Positions 10,082-19,492 of a DNA stretch of 64,000 bases are shown here, one piece after another. The number at the start of each line of letters is the position of its first letter. Position 1 is the stretch's first letter. Both the position numbers and the translations under genes were made by a program. Origin of the DNA: Bifidobacterium saguinibicoloris. GTDB lineage: Bacteria; Actinomycetota; Actinomycetes; Actinomycetales; Bifidobacteriaceae. The stretch is taken from positions 186,001 to 250,000 of the forward strand of contig NZ_JAHBBF010000001.1 in the NCBI RefSeq assembly GCF_019331725.1. The letters are read 5' to 3'. The notes under the pieces were generated by a model that searched no databases, was not told the DNA's origin, and saw only the letters and a program-made list of their open reading frames with translations.

Positions 10082-11263
10082 TCAGTTCGCGTTCTTGTTG
10101 TTGTTCTTGTACTCCTGCACGAACTGGTTGAATTCGGTCTCGTTGTCGGTGAACTTGGTCTCGCCGGTCTCGAGGTTCGTGGTGACGAAGTACAGCCAGT
10201 TCCCGTCCTCGGGCGCGAGGGCCGCCTTGATGGCGTTGTCTCCCGGGTTGGAGATCGGTGTGGGCGGCAGCCCCTTGTTGATGCGCGTGTTGTACGGGTT
10301 GGACGCGTCGTCGAGCATGGCCTGGGTGATCTTGGCGGGTTCCACGTCATTGCCGTAGGCGACGGTGGAGTCCATGCCGAGGGTCATGTTCTTGTCCAGT
10401 CGGTTGAGGATGACGCGGGTCACCTTGCCGTAGTATTCCTTCGAGTTCACCTCGGCCTCCGCGATGGATGCGATGTTGAGGATCCGTTCGCGGTCGGAGC
10501 CGGTGGGCACGCCGAGCGAGTCGAGCTTGGCGATGCGCTTGTCGACCATCATCTTGAGGATGTCCGAGGCGCTCTTCTTGGATTTCACATCGTACTGGCC
10601 GGGTTCCAGCCATCCCTCGAACTTGCCGTTCGCCTCGGCGGGCAGGATGCCGGATCCGCCGCCGTCGACGACCGACTGGAATTCGCTTTCGTCGATGCCG
10701 GACAGCTGCGCGGCCTCCTTGATGACGGCGGAGACGCGTTCACCGGACTTGACGTCGAGGAAGCCGGTGGCCTTCGTCTGGTCGGAGAGGATGGCGATCA
10801 CGTCGGCCGCGGCCATGTGGCGCTTGAGCTCGTAGGTGCCGGGGTACAGCGTGGACGAGTTCGCCATGGCGACGGCGGTGAACGCGGCCTGCGATTTCAC
10901 CACGTCCGCCTTGACCAGCTTCTTGGCGATGGCCACGGCGTCGTCCCCCTGGTCCACGGTGAACCACACCGTGCCGGTGCCGGGGCCCGGGTAGTCCTGG
11001 GAGATGGCCTGCTGGTTGTCGTTGTAGGCGCGCCATGCGGCGAGGCGACGGTAGCCGAAGAAGCAGCCGGTGGCCACGAGCGCGACGATCACCAGCGTCG
11101 AGATGATGATGACGAGGCGCTTGCGCTTGCCCTTCTTGCGGCGCTTGCGCATCTCCTTGCGAGATTTCGGGGGGCGTGGCGGTTCGGCCGTGGGGGCCGC
11201 GGCGGAGTTGCCGGCCACCCACTGGGTGTTCTCCTCGAAGTAGTCGTTGAAGCTTTCGGACAT
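10082..11263 (-). CDS. mltG: Endolytic murein transglycosylase MltG (YceG-like)
   Basis: A 393-aa single-pass membrane protein with a polar, Pro-rich and then very basic cytoplasmic N-terminus (KSRKEMRKRRKKGKRKR), one membrane segment at about residues 50-70, and an external YceG domain. The domain carries the conserved region around SIAEAEVN, where the catalytic Glu lies, then GMDSTVAYG, YNTRINKGLPPTPISNPG and a final FVTTNLETGETKFTDNETEFN. MltG cuts nascent glycan strands and sets their length. The start is the ATG at 11263, with AGGAG upstream; a GTG immediately before it at 11266 is also in frame. It follows ruvX by 13 bases. Confidence 0.93.
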   Translation of the reverse strand: MSESFNDYFEENTQWVAGNSAAAPTAEPPRPPKSRKEMRKRRKKGKRKRLVIIISTLVIVALVATGCFFGYRRLAAWRAYNDNQQAISQDYPGPGTGTVWFTVDQGDDAVAIAKKLVKADVVKSQAAFTAVAMANSSTLYPGTYELKRHMAAADVIAILSDQTKATGFLDVKSGERVSAVIKEAAQLSGIDESEFQSVVDGGGSGILPAEANGKFEGWLEPGQYDVKSKKSASDILKMMVDKRIAKLDSLGVPTGSDRERILNIASIAEAEVNSKEYYGKVTRVILNRLDKNMTLGMDSTVAYGNDVEPAKITQAMLDDASNPYNTRINKGLPPTPISNPGDNAIKAALAPEDGNWLYFVTTNLETGETKFTDNETEFNQFVQEYKNNNKNAN

Positions 11264-11276
11264 CACTTCTCTCCTG

Positions 11277-11729
11277 TCACGCTTTGCGATCCAACGCGGA
11301 TTGCAGTATCACCACGGCGGACTGCTGGTCGACCATGGGACGGTGTCTCCTGCTGGAGATGTTCGCTTCGCTCAACTGGTGATGCGCGCTGACCGTGGTG
11401 AGGCGCTCATCGACCAATTCTACGACGGGCGCGGATTGCAGAACGGTTTCGCCGTCCTCTATCAGACGGTTGATGCGGGTGGTGAGGTTCGCGGCCCAAC
11501 GCCGCGCCTTCTTCGCGCTTTTGCCTTCATCGCCGTTGAGCAGCAACGGCAGGCCGACGACGACGTGGTCCACGTGCTCGTCCTCGATCACGTAGATCAC
11601 GTCGTCCAATGCGCGGAACGAATCCCCATATGCGGGGATGTTGCCGATCGGATGTGCGAAGGTGAGCTCCGGGTCGGACAATGCGAGTCCGACCCGTGCG
11701 TCACCCAGATCAATGCCAAGCCAGGTCAA
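11277..11729 (-). CDS. ruvX: Putative pre-16S rRNA nuclease / Holliday junction resolvase-like RuvX (YqgF)
   Basis: A 150-aa RNase H-fold protein. It begins LGIDLGDARVGLALSD, carrying the first catalytic Asp, then VVVGLPLLLNGDEG with the conserved GLP, then VVELVDERLTT, and ends with the helix around AVVILQSAL. YqgF proteins process pre-16S rRNA and were named for resemblance to RuvC. The likely start is a TTG at 11729, only five bases after the alaS stop. No ATG or GTG lies in a sensible position. The frame stays open far upstream inside alaS, but that part is a shadow. It is co-transcribed with alaS and mltG. Confidence 0.88.
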   Translation of the reverse strand: MTWLGIDLGDARVGLALSDPELTFAHPIGNIPAYGDSFRALDDVIYVIEDEHVDHVVVGLPLLLNGDEGKSAKKARRWAANLTTRINRLIEDGETVLQSAPVVELVDERLTTVSAHHQLSEANISSRRHRPMVDQQSAVVILQSALDRKA

Positions 11730-11734
11730 ACGGC

Positions 11735-14425
11735 TCAGCCCTTCAGCGCCTCGCGTTCGAGAGCGGAGACCGCCTCGTCGAGCTTGGACGCGTCGGCGCC
11801 GCCGCCCTGGGCGAAGTCCGGCTTGCCGCCGCCACCGCCGCCGAGGATCTTGGAGGCGCCGCGCACGAGGTCGCCGGCCTTGATACCGAGCTTGCGCGCG
11901 GCCTCGTTGGTGGCCACGGCCACCATGGGCTTGTCCTCGGCGCTGACGCCGGCCAGCGCCACGACCACCGGGGATTCCTCGCCGAGGCGGGAGCGCACGT
12001 CGAGCACGGTCTTGCGCAGTGCGTCGAAGGAGCCGAAGTGGCCCACATTCTTCGCGGCGACCTTGACGGCCGCGTTCGAGGCCTGCGCGTTCCTGACGAG
12101 CTCGGGCACGGCCGCGGCCAGCTGGCTCTCGTACATGGCGGCCAGGCGACGGTCGGATTCCTTGAGCTTGGCGAGCAGCGCGTTGACGCGTTCGGCCAGC
12201 TCGTCCGGGCGGGCGTTGAGCTTGTCGCTCAGCTGGGAGACGAGGGCGTGTTCGCGCGCGTTGAACTCGTAGGCGCCGGCGCCCACCACGGCGTCGACTC
12301 GACGCACGCCGGAGCCAATGGAGGATTCGGACATGATGTTGATGGCGCCGATCTTGCCGACGTGGTCCACGTGGGTGCCGCCGCACAGCTCGCGGCTCCA
12401 GCCGTCCTCGCCTATGGACACGACGCGCACGATGTCGCCGTACTTCTCGCCGAACAGGTGCATGGCGCCCAGGGCGATGGCGTCGTCGAACTTCATCTCC
12501 TTGGTGGTGACAACGAGGTTGTCGCGCAGACGGTCGTTGACGCGCTCCTCGACGGCGCTCATGACCTGCTTGGTCGGTGCCTTGGACCACTGGAAGTCGA
12601 AGCGCAGACGGTTCGGGGCGTCCTCGGAGCCGCGCTGGGTGGCCTGCGGGCCGAGCTCCTCGCGCAGCGCCTTGTGCACCATGTGCGTGGCGGTGTGGGA
12701 GCGGGCGATGGCGCCGCGGCGGGCCAGGTCGATGCTGGCGTTGACCTGCGTGCCGACGACCAGCGTGCCTTCGGTCAGACGGCACTGGTGGACGATGAGG
12801 TCCTTGATGGGCTTCTGCACGTCGTCGACCTCGAGCACGGCGCCGTCGTCGGACAGGATCTCGCCCTGATCGGCGAGCTGGCCGCCGGCCTCCGCGTAGA
12901 ACGGGGTGCGGTCGAGCACGACCTCGACGGTGGCCGGACCGGTGACGGCGGGCACGGAGCCCTTGCCTTCCTGCATGATGCCGAGCACGGTGGCGCGGGC
13001 GGACATGTCGGTGTAGCCGAGGAAGTCGATCGGCTTGGCGAGCGTCTTCTTGAAGTCGTCGTAGACGGACAGGTCCACGTTGTGGCGCTTCTTGAGCGCG
13101 TCGGCACGGGCGCGGCCCTTCTGCTCGGCCATGAGTTCGCGGAACTTGGCCTCGTCCACCTTGACGCCCTGGTCGGCGGCCATCTCGAGCGTGAGCTCGA
13201 TCGGGAAGCCGTAGGTGTCGTGCAGCTTGAACGCGTCGTCGCCGGAGACGACGGCCTCGGCGCCGGACTCGGAGTCCTTCTTCGCCTTCTTCACGGCGAC
13301 GTCGAGGATCTCGATGCCGGAGGTGAGGGTGCGGCGGAAGGCATCCTCCTCGCCGTACGCGGATTCGCTGACCTCGTGGAAGGTCTTGTCGAGTTCCGGG
13401 TAGCTGGGCTCCATGGCGGCCTTGGAGGTCGGGAACAGGGTGGGCAGCACGGCGTCCTCGACGCCGAGCACGCGCATCGCCTCGATGGTGCGGCGCAGCA
13501 GGCGGCGCAGCACGTAGCCGCGGCCGTTGTTGGACGGGCGCACGCCGTCGGACATGATCATGAGCGCGGAGCGCACGTGGTCGGCCACGACGCGGAACTT
13601 GACGTCCATCGCCTCGTCCTCGCCGTACTTGCGGCCGGACAGACGCTCGGCGGCCTCGATGACGGGGAAGACCTCGTCGGTCTCGTAAATGTTGTTCTTG
13701 CCCTGCAGCAGGTAGGCGAGGCGCTCCAAGCCCGCGCCGGTATCGATGTTCTTGTTCTCCAGCTCGCCCACGATGTGCAGGTCGGTCTTGGACTTGACGT
13801 TGTCGACCTCGTAGTTCTCGAACACGAGGTCCCAGATCTCGATGTAGCGGTTCTCGTCGGCGATCGGGCCGCCCTCCTTGCCGAAGGCGGGGCCGCGGTC
13901 CACGTAGATCTCGGAGCAGGGGCCACCGGGGCCGGGGCCGCCGGTGGTCCAGAAGTTGTCCTCCATGCCCATCTTCTGGATGTGCTCGGGGTCGACGCCT
14001 TCGTTGACCCACATGGAGCGGGCCTCCTCGTCGTCGGTGAACGTGGTCATCCACAGCTTCTCGGGGTCGAAACCGTAGCCGCCCTTGTCCTGCGGGGAGG
14101 TGAGCAGCTCCCACGCGTAGTGGATCGCCTCCTCCTTGAAGTAGTCGCCGAAGGAGAAGTTGCCGATCATCTGGAAGAACGTGCCGTGACGGGTGGTCTT
14201 GCCGACCTCGTCGATGTCGAGCGTACGCACGCACTTCTGGTTGGAGGCCATGCGCTTGTGGGGCGGGGTCTGCTCACCCATGAGGTACGGGATGAACGGG
14301 ACCATGCCGGCGATGGTGAACAGCGTGGTGGGGTTCGGGGAGATCAGCGAGGCCGAGGGGACCACCATGTGGTCGTGGGCCGCGAAATAGTCGAGGTAGC
14401 GCTTCGCGATTTCTGAAGTGCGCAT
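11735..14425 (-). CDS. alaS: Alanine--tRNA ligase
   Basis: An 896-aa class II aminoacyl-tRNA synthetase charging tRNA-Ala. The catalytic domain has [13 protein letters not shown] and the class II motifs up to [13 protein letters not shown]. The editing domain carries the zinc ligands HTATHMVH and CGGTHVDH. The C-terminal oligomerisation (C-Ala) domain ends with the glycine-rich loop [15 protein letters not shown]. The start is the ATG at 14425 ([14 protein letters not shown]), with AGGAG about ten bases upstream. A 14-residue in-frame extension to 14467 has no such support. Length is normal. It sits between small envelope genes and ruvX, an order common in actinobacteria. Confidence 0.97.
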   Translation of the reverse strand: MRTSEIAKRYLDYFAAHDHMVVPSASLISPNPTTLFTIAGMVPFIPYLMGEQTPPHKRMASNQKCVRTLDIDEVGKTTRHGTFFQMIGNFSFGDYFKEEAIHYAWELLTSPQDKGGYGFDPEKLWMTTFTDDEEARSMWVNEGVDPEHIQKMGMEDNFWTTGGPGPGGPCSEIYVDRGPAFGKEGGPIADENRYIEIWDLVFENYEVDNVKSKTDLHIVGELENKNIDTGAGLERLAYLLQGKNNIYETDEVFPVIEAAERLSGRKYGEDEAMDVKFRVVADHVRSALMIMSDGVRPSNNGRGYVLRRLLRRTIEAMRVLGVEDAVLPTLFPTSKAAMEPSYPELDKTFHEVSESAYGEEDAFRRTLTSGIEILDVAVKKAKKDSESGAEAVVSGDDAFKLHDTYGFPIELTLEMAADQGVKVDEAKFRELMAEQKGRARADALKKRHNVDLSVYDDFKKTLAKPIDFLGYTDMSARATVLGIMQEGKGSVPAVTGPATVEVVLDRTPFYAEAGGQLADQGEILSDDGAVLEVDDVQKPIKDLIVHQCRLTEGTLVVGTQVNASIDLARRGAIARSHTATHMVHKALREELGPQATQRGSEDAPNRLRFDFQWSKAPTKQVMSAVEERVNDRLRDNLVVTTKEMKFDDAIALGAMHLFGEKYGDIVRVVSIGEDGWSRELCGGTHVDHVGKIGAINIMSESSIGSGVRRVDAVVGAGAYEFNAREHALVSQLSDKLNARPDELAERVNALLAKLKESDRRLAAMYESQLAAAVPELVRNAQASNAAVKVAAKNVGHFGSFDALRKTVLDVRSRLGEESPVVVALAGVSAEDKPMVAVATNEAARKLGIKAGDLVRGASKILGGGGGGKPDFAQGGGADASKLDEAVSALEREALKG

Positions 14426-14547
14426 GGGTGGATGGTGCTCCTTGTTGTTGGTTGGGCGTGAGGGCATGAGCGCACCCTCACGGACCGTATTGGTTTGATG
14501 CGATACGTGTGTGCGTGTTGTCTGCGGCGTCTGGCCGGCCGGCTGTA

Positions 14548-14784
14548 TCAGCCGCGGTCGTCGATGTATTGCCTGGTGAGTTCAGCCTCGCGGGCTCGGC
14601 GCGTGGCGTTGAACTCGTTGACCAGCCCTTCGAGCGTCTTCATGCCGACATGGTCCTGGTCGGGACCGAGGAGGAACTGGCGCGCCGCGTCCGGGGTGTT
14701 CGCCTTGACGTAGGCCTGGGCCTTGGTGACGGCGATGACGCCGAGCCCGAAGCCGAGTCCCACCCAGAAGAGTCGTTTGAACAT
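14548..14784 (-). CDS. Small hypothetical membrane-associated protein
   Basis: A 78-aa protein with one hydrophobic N-terminal helix ([17 protein letters not shown], about residues 5-21) and a charged helical C-terminus ([21 protein letters not shown]). It is conserved by position in this gene run but I cannot assign a function. Its ATG at 14784 overlaps the stop of the DUF948 gene (TGATG), so the two are translationally coupled. A GTG at 14787 is an alternative start. The purine-rich GGGGGAG just upstream serves as ribosome-binding site. Confidence 0.7.
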   Translation of the reverse strand: MFKRLFWVGLGFGLGVIAVTKAQAYVKANTPDAARQFLLGPDQDHVGMKTLEGLVNEFNATRRAREAELTRQYIDDRG

Positions 14785-15173
14785 CACTCCCCCTTGCCTT
14801 CCGAACCCTGGACGGCGGTCTTCTTGGAGAGGAAGGACTGGGCGGTGGACTTGACCGCGTACATGGCGGACGCCACCTTGATGACGGGCTTGCCGAGGAA
14901 GGACCCGTACAGGTCGGTGAGCGCGCCCACGTTGTTCGCCGTGGTGGACGCGGCGGCGGAGATCTTGTTCACGTCCTCGAGGGACTTGTTGACCTGCTTG
15001 ACCGTGGTGACGCTCTCGTCAAGCGCGGGGATGGCGTGGTCGCCACTGTCCTTGACGGTCTGTGCGATCTGGTCGAACATCTTGCCAAGGCGGATCAGCG
15101 GATAGATCATGAACCCGGCGAGCACGGCGAACGCAATCGCCGCCACCAGGCCGGCGATCTCTCCTACTCCCAT
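14784..15173 (-). CDS. DUF948-family membrane protein
   Basis: A 129-aa protein with an N-terminal membrane helix (residues 5-27, GEIAGLVAAIAFAVLAGFM), then a long amphipathic region without prolines, rich in Val/Thr/Asn and resembling a coiled coil. This is the layout of DUF948 proteins, which are found next to alaS in actinobacteria. Its function is unknown; a role at the envelope is suggested only by topology. GGGAGG lies four bases before the ATG. It overlaps the next small gene. Confidence 0.75.
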   Translation of the reverse strand: MGVGEIAGLVAAIAFAVLAGFMIYPLIRLGKMFDQIAQTVKDSGDHAIPALDESVTTVKQVNKSLEDVNKISAAASTTANNVGALTDLYGSFLGKPVIKVASAMYAVKSTAQSFLSKKTAVQGSEGKGE

Positions 15174-15212
15174 TGTGCCTCCCTGTTGTGAAGAATTACT
15201 CGCACAAGAGTA

Positions 15213-15887
15213 TCACTTGCCGTACGACACGATGGTGAGGGCTTCGGAGAACGGCTTGGCGGTGTCGAAATCGATGTCGGTGACGGAGCCGTTGGCGGGC
15301 CGTGCGCTCAGGTCGAGGTCGTCGCCGCCGAAGCGGTGTCCGAGGCTGAGCAGCGTGTTGCCATGGGAGATCTGCAGCACGTCGTCCCCGTCCTTGAGCG
15401 CGGGGTTGGCGGCGATGAGCGCAAACGCCCCTTCGACGCGCGTCCAGTATTCGGCGTCCGATTCGGCGTCGTGGAACGGATCGGCCTCCTTGAGGAAGTC
15501 GCGCGTGGCGGCGAGACCGTATTTCTCGACGATCGCGTTGTAGCTTCCGGCGCCATGGGGACCGCCCGCGGCGGTCCATGCGAGGGACATGTCCTGTCCT
15601 TCGAAATAGCCATAGCACTGTTCGCGGAAATGCATGTCGGAGACGAGTTCGGGACGCCGGTGTCCCGCGGCCTCATTGATGTCGAGGATCCTGGCGGCGG
15701 TGATCTGCGCGCGCGAGGTGTCCGAGCAGTAGGCGGCGGCGAACTCGTAGCCTTCGAGCTTGCGGCCGGCCTTGTCCGCGTCGGCGAGGCCGGAGTCGGT
15801 GAGCGGCGCGTTGCACCATCCCTGGAGCCTGTTGTACTTGTTGAACGTGGTCTGCCCATGACGGACCAGATGCAGGTGAAGAATCAT
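15213..15887 (-). CDS. Histidine phosphatase superfamily protein (phosphoglycerate mutase-like)
   Basis: A 224-aa cytoplasmic protein with the RHG signature LVRHGQT at residues 8-14 containing the phosphohistidine, the following Arg (NRLQGWCNAPLTDSG), and the second catalytic His in QISHGNTLLSLG. SDTSRAQITA is the usual helix before the acid. The family includes cofactor-dependent mutases and various phosphatases. The substrate cannot be read from the sequence, so I give no gene symbol. It lies between rpsD and the DUF948/alaS run on the same strand, with a hairpin separating it from rpsD. Confidence 0.88.
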   Translation of the reverse strand: MILHLHLVRHGQTTFNKYNRLQGWCNAPLTDSGLADADKAGRKLEGYEFAAAYCSDTSRAQITAARILDINEAAGHRRPELVSDMHFREQCYGYFEGQDMSLAWTAAGGPHGAGSYNAIVEKYGLAATRDFLKEADPFHDAESDAEYWTRVEGAFALIAANPALKDGDDVLQISHGNTLLSLGHRFGGDDLDLSARPANGSVTDIDFDTAKPFSEALTIVSYGK

Positions 15888-15926
15888 GGTTCCACTCTAC
15901 ATCCCCACGTCACGTCCCGGAACGCG

Positions 15927-15959
15927 CGAACCCCGCGCCCAAGCGGGACGCGGGGTTCG
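15927..15959 (-). terminator. rpsD terminator hairpin
   Basis: The arms CGAACCCCGCG (15927-15937) and CGCGGGGTTCG (15949-15959) form a perfect 11-bp stem with an 11-nt loop, 45 bases after the rpsD stop. There is no clear U-tract on the minus strand. Confidence 0.6.
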
Positions 15960-16004
15960 AACGGTATGTCCTTGACTGTATATGGATACAGAAGTGGGCC
16001 CGGA

Positions 16005-16631
16005 TCAGCGGGCGTAGAATTCGACCACGTACTGGATGTTGACCTGCACCGGGACCTCCTCAGCCTCCGGCTTGCGGGTCAGGGTGGCCTTGAGGGAGGC
16101 CAGGTTCACGTCGAGGTAGCCGGGAACCGCGGGCAGCACGTCACGGTGCACGCCTTCGGCGGCGATCTGGAACGGGACCATGGTCTGGCTCTTCGGCTTG
16201 ACCTGGATGGTCTGGCCGGGCTTGACGCGGTAGGACGGGCGGTTCACGATGTTGCCGTCCACGAGGATGTGGCGGTGGGTCACGAACTGACGGGCCTGGG
16301 CGGTGGTGCGGGCGATGCCGGCGCGCAGCACGAGGTTGTCGAGGCGGACCTCGAGATCCTGCAGCATGGCGTTACCGGTCTGGCCGGCGGTACGGGTGGC
16401 CTTCTCGTAGGCGGCGCGGAGCTGCTTCTCGGACACGCCGTACTGGGCGCGCAGACGCTGCTTCTCGCGCAGACGCACCGCGTAATCGGACTCGGTGCGG
16501 CGACGGGTGCGGCCGTGCTCACCCGGGGCGTACGGGCGCTTCTCGAAGATGCGCTGGGCCTTCGGGGTCAGGGCGATGCCGAGGGCGCGGGACAGGCGCA
16601 CCTGACGGCGGGAACGCTGAACGTTCGTCAT
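16005..16631 (-). CDS. rpsD: 30S ribosomal protein S4
   Basis: A 208-aa primary-binding 16S rRNA protein that nucleates 30S assembly. It starts MTNVQRSRRQVRLSRALG and contains KRPYAPGEHGRTRR and the S4 RNA-binding domain RLDNLVLRAGIARTTAQARQFVTHRHILVDG. It lacks the N-terminal four-cysteine zinc knuckle, so it is the C-minus form. Here rpsD stands alone, away from the S13/S11/rpoA genes, as is common in this group. It has its own leader upstream. Confidence 0.97.
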   Translation of the reverse strand: MTNVQRSRRQVRLSRALGIALTPKAQRIFEKRPYAPGEHGRTRRRTESDYAVRLREKQRLRAQYGVSEKQLRAAYEKATRTAGQTGNAMLQDLEVRLDNLVLRAGIARTTAQARQFVTHRHILVDGNIVNRPSYRVKPGQTIQVKPKSQTMVPFQIAAEGVHRDVLPAVPGYLDVNLASLKATLTRKPEAEEVPVQVNIQYVVEFYAR

Positions 16632-16829
16632 TGTTGTTCCTTTATCTTTCTGTCGTTATCTGAACGGAACGCGGACTTGTGGCAAGCCGCGCTGAGTCGG
16701 GCCTCTCCAACGCTTCGTCGTGATCGCTCACGAGCGGCCGGAACCGTTTGTGCTCCCGGCTGCCGACCCGTTGACGGGCTAAGACTCCAGACGGCGTCGC
16801 CTTGCGGCAGACACCAATCGTCTAATATA
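16632..16829 (-). promoter_or_regulatory. rpsD leader with a possible promoter
   Basis: About 240 bases separate rpsD from the ABC ATPase gene upstream. A -10-like TATATT lies at 16829-16824 on the minus strand, which would leave a leader of about 185 nt. The leader contains short GC-rich complementary stretches, such as around 16720-16780. A long leader would allow autoregulation by S4, as known in other bacteria, but I cannot identify a specific S4-binding fold. No convincing -35 was found. Confidence 0.35.
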
Positions 16830-16870
16830 CACCCGGGGTCTGGACCGTCCCCGCGGACAGCGCGTCGGCG

Positions 16871-17596
16871 TCATGCGGGCAGGGCCTCGGACAGTCGGCC
16901 GGCGTCCATGCGGTGGATGCGGTCGACCGCCTTCAACGCGTCGGGGTCGTGGGTGACCATGAGGATGGCCGTGCCGTGGTCCGCGGATTCGCGCAGCAGT
17001 CCCATGACGATGCCGGTGCTCTCCTGGTCGAGGTCGCCGGTGGGTTCGTCGGCGATGAGCAGCCGCGGCCCGTTCATCAGGGCGCGCGCGATGGACACGC
17101 GGCGCGCCTCCCCTCCGGACAGTTCGCGCGGACGGCATCCGGCGAGGTCCTCGACGCCGAGGCGACGCAGCAGGCCGAGCGCGCGGCCGACGACGGCGTC
17201 CTCGTCGTCACGTCCCCCGCTCCGGCCCGTCGCCCCGTCCGGGAACATCGTGGCGGGGAGGACGACGTTGTCGAGCACCGTAAGGTTGGGCAGCAGCGTC
17301 TGGCCCTGCGTGACGAATCCGAGCGTCCGGTTGCGCAGGACGGACAGTTCGCGGTCGCGCAGCTTCGAGACGTCGCGTCCGTCGATTGCGGCGAAGCCGG
17401 ACGTGGGCCGCACGAGTCCGGCGATCATGTTGATGAGCGTGCTTTTGCCGTTGCCGGACCTGCCGACGATGGCGACGAACTCCCCCTCGTCGACGACGAG
17501 CGAGACGTGGGATACGGCGTCGAACGGCTCGCCGCGCCGCGTGAAGCATTTGGTGAGGTCCTCGACGTGCAGGAGGTGGGGAACCGGAACCGTCAT
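16871..17596 (-). CDS. ABC transporter ATP-binding protein (LolD/MacB type)
   Basis: A 241-aa nucleotide-binding subunit with Walker A GRSGNGKST, Q-loop FVTQGQTLLPNLTVLDNV, signature LSGGEARRVSIARAL, Walker B LLIADEPTGDLD and switch His in MVTHD. The EPTGDLD form is typical of ATPases that pair with FtsX/MacB-fold permeases. The permease gene ends two bases upstream, and the DUF4418 gene is just before it. Together they form a likely three-gene export or mechanotransmission unit. The substrate is unknown. Confidence 0.9.
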   Translation of the reverse strand: MTVPVPHLLHVEDLTKCFTRRGEPFDAVSHVSLVVDEGEFVAIVGRSGNGKSTLINMIAGLVRPTSGFAAIDGRDVSKLRDRELSVLRNRTLGFVTQGQTLLPNLTVLDNVVLPATMFPDGATGRSGGRDDEDAVVGRALGLLRRLGVEDLAGCRPRELSGGEARRVSIARALMNGPRLLIADEPTGDLDQESTGIVMGLLRESADHGTAILMVTHDPDALKAVDRIHRMDAGRLSEALPA

Positions 17597-17597
17597 C

Positions 17598-18818
17598 TCA
17601 CTCCCCTTCCCTCAAGGTCAGGTACGCCTCGGGCCGTGCGAGCCGGCGCATCGACACCAGGGAGGCGCCCGTGCCGGCGAGCGTCGCGAAGGCGAGCGTC
17701 GCCGCGGCCACCGCGGCGATGGCGATCGGCCCGGCCTGCAGATACGGCAGTTCCAGCCGTTGGCTGATCAGCGCGCTGAACGGGAACAGGGCGAGCGACG
17801 CCGCCGCGACGCCGATCGCGCCTCCGACGATGCCGATGATCGCCGATTCCCGTGCGATGACGCCGTAGAGCATGCCCCGGGTCGCGCCCATGATGCGTAG
17901 GGACGCGAACTCGCGCTTGCGTTCGTTGGCGGATGCGGCGAAGACGGCCAGGAGGACGATGACGCCCATCGCCCACAGGGCGGCGACGAAGACGGCGACG
18001 TAGCCGACGAGCGTGCCGAGGGCGGACTTGGCCGCCGCGGTCACGCCGCCGGGGTACACGTATCCGAGACGTTCGAAGTCCGCGTCCAGTCCTTTGATCG
18101 ATGCGGCGACCTGCTGCGGCTCATAGCCGTCCTTCACTTTGATCATCACGGCGGAGACGGCCTTGCCGGCGTATTCGGCGGGCATGGCGCGCCTGGAGGC
18201 GGCGGCCGAGGCCTCCACCATGTCGGGCACGGTGTCCTGGTTGATGAACACGGAGTTGTCGAGGCTGGTGCCGGTGTTGGCCAGCTGGGCGACGACCGGC
18301 CATTTGCGGCCGTAGAGTTCGATGGTGCCGTCGGTGGAGACGTTGACGTTCGCGCCGGCGACCATCTGCCCGTCCTCCAGCTCGCCGTCGAATTGGGAGG
18401 CGACCCACGGTTCGATGACGAAGTCGGTGGCCGGGTCATAGCCGATGATCTGAAGCTTTTCGGCGCAGCATGCGGCGGCGAGCGAGGCGATGTAGGTCTG
18501 TTCGCTTGCCTGTTCGATGCCGTCGGCCCGTTCGACGGCGCGCGCGACGTCCTTGGTGAGGTAGAAGGTGCTGGGGCTGCCGTCGGTGAGCAGCGCCTCG
18601 GCCTTGGATTCGGTGTTCTGCGGCACGACCATGAGGTCGGCGCCCAGGCGCCGTTCCATGCTGCGCATGCCGTTGCCGAGGTTGATGCCGAGCATCGACC
18701 CGCCGAAGAACGCCGCGGCGAGCACGGTGACGACGACGAGCAGGGCCGCGGTGCGCAGCGGCCGACGTTTCAGATTCTCCAGGGGCAGGCTCCCCGGGGT
18801 GATGATGATGGATGCCAT
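17598..18818 (-). CDS. FtsX/MacB-fold ABC transporter permease
   Basis: A 406-aa permease with the MacB topology: one N-terminal membrane helix after NLKRRPLRTAALL, a large external domain (about residues 45-265), then three more helices and the cytoplasmic end. The external domain contains a vicinal cysteine pair (AACCAEKL), unusual for this fold and a possible metal or thiol site. The coupling segment NERKREFASLRIMGATRGML is typical of the family. The start is the ATG at 18818. The frame stays open further upstream but overlaps the DUF4418 gene. The gene lies between DUF4418 and the ATPase. Confidence 0.88.
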   Translation of the reverse strand: MASIIITPGSLPLENLKRRPLRTAALLVVVTVLAAAFFGGSMLGINLGNGMRSMERRLGADLMVVPQNTESKAEALLTDGSPSTFYLTKDVARAVERADGIEQASEQTYIASLAAACCAEKLQIIGYDPATDFVIEPWVASQFDGELEDGQMVAGANVNVSTDGTIELYGRKWPVVAQLANTGTSLDNSVFINQDTVPDMVEASAAASRRAMPAEYAGKAVSAVMIKVKDGYEPQQVAASIKGLDADFERLGYVYPGGVTAAAKSALGTLVGYVAVFVAALWAMGVIVLLAVFAASANERKREFASLRIMGATRGMLYGVIARESAIIGIVGGAIGVAAASLALFPFSALISQRLELPYLQAGPIAIAAVAAATLAFATLAGTGASLVSMRRLARPEAYLTLREGE

Positions 18819-18838
18819 GGGCGTGCGGCCTGTTCCGG

Positions 18839-19240
18839 TCAGCGGCGCGCGGTTCCGGCCCGGGAGTCGAGCCGGATGGCGATGGCCGCGAAGACTACGG
18901 CCAGCACGCCGAGCACGATGAGCGTGGGCAGCATGACCATGCGGCAGTGCATCATCGCGCCCTTGCAGATGCCGACGAGCACGGTGGGCACGGCGAACAG
19001 CAGCACGGCGTCGACGATCACCGCGATGTTGAGGCCGACGCGGACCTTGGGTTCGACGAACAGCGCGATGACGCCGAGCGCAAGGATGGCCACGCCGATG
19101 CCGGTGGCGGCCTGCTGCGAGTAGTGGCATGCGCCGGGCGCGCCGTGGCCCTGGCATGCGTGCGCGAAGGTCTGCGGCGCGACGGCGATCAGGGCTCCGA
19201 GCACGATGGATGGCAGGGACGCGAACAGCTTGTTCTTCAT
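18839..19240 (-). CDS. DUF4418-family four-helix membrane protein
   Basis: A 133-aa protein with four hydrophobic helices and conserved external Cys/His positions: HACQGHGAPGACHYSQQA after the first helix and ICKGAMMHCRM before the last. This pattern fits DUF4418, a family found with ABC permeases of this type. The Cys/His clusters and the CC pair in the neighbouring permease hint at metal or redox chemistry, but that is inference. The start is the ATG at 19240 (MKNKLFAS). Twenty bases separate it from the permease. Promoter elements upstream are not clear. Confidence 0.8.
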   Translation of the reverse strand: MKNKLFASLPSIVLGALIAVAPQTFAHACQGHGAPGACHYSQQAATGIGVAILALGVIALFVEPKVRVGLNIAVIVDAVLLFAVPTVLVGICKGAMMHCRMVMLPTLIVLGVLAVVFAAIAIRLDSRAGTARR

Positions 19241-19451
19241 GGGTTTCTCTGTCTCTCTACTACATGGGTTGCGTGGCCGATGGGCCGTCGCGAGAACGTC
19301 ACGCATTATGAGCAGATGCGACGAGGAAAAACAAGTCTTGACTTCCTTGGGTTTTCTGCTACGGGGGGTCAGAGCTTCTCGATGGCCGAGCCGTCAAACG
19401 AACGGCCCGGTGGGGCGTTCGTAGGCAAGGTGAGCGGCGGCAGCCGCGAAG

Positions 19452-19492
19452 GGCGCCTATCGAGAAGCCGTCAGAGCTTCTCGATAGGCGCC
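19452..19492 (-). terminator. Long hairpin overlapping the end of pcrA
   Basis: GGCGCCTATCGAGAAGC (19452-19468) and GCTTCTCGATAGGCGCC (19476-19492) form a perfect 17-bp stem with a 7-nt loop. The right arm is the last codons of the helicase gene (VAPIEKL), so the stop codon sits in the loop region. It probably ends the helicase transcript. A 16-base copy of the same 3' end (GTCAGAGCTTCTCGAT) recurs near 19368. The remaining bases 19241-19451 hold no gene that I can see. Confidence 0.6.

Noticed and set aside
11730..14234. Large fusion of ruvX with about 830 upstream residues
   Set aside because: The upstream part is the wrong frame of alaS, rich in Arg/Gly/Pro, and ruvX starts normally at the TTG just after the alaS stop.
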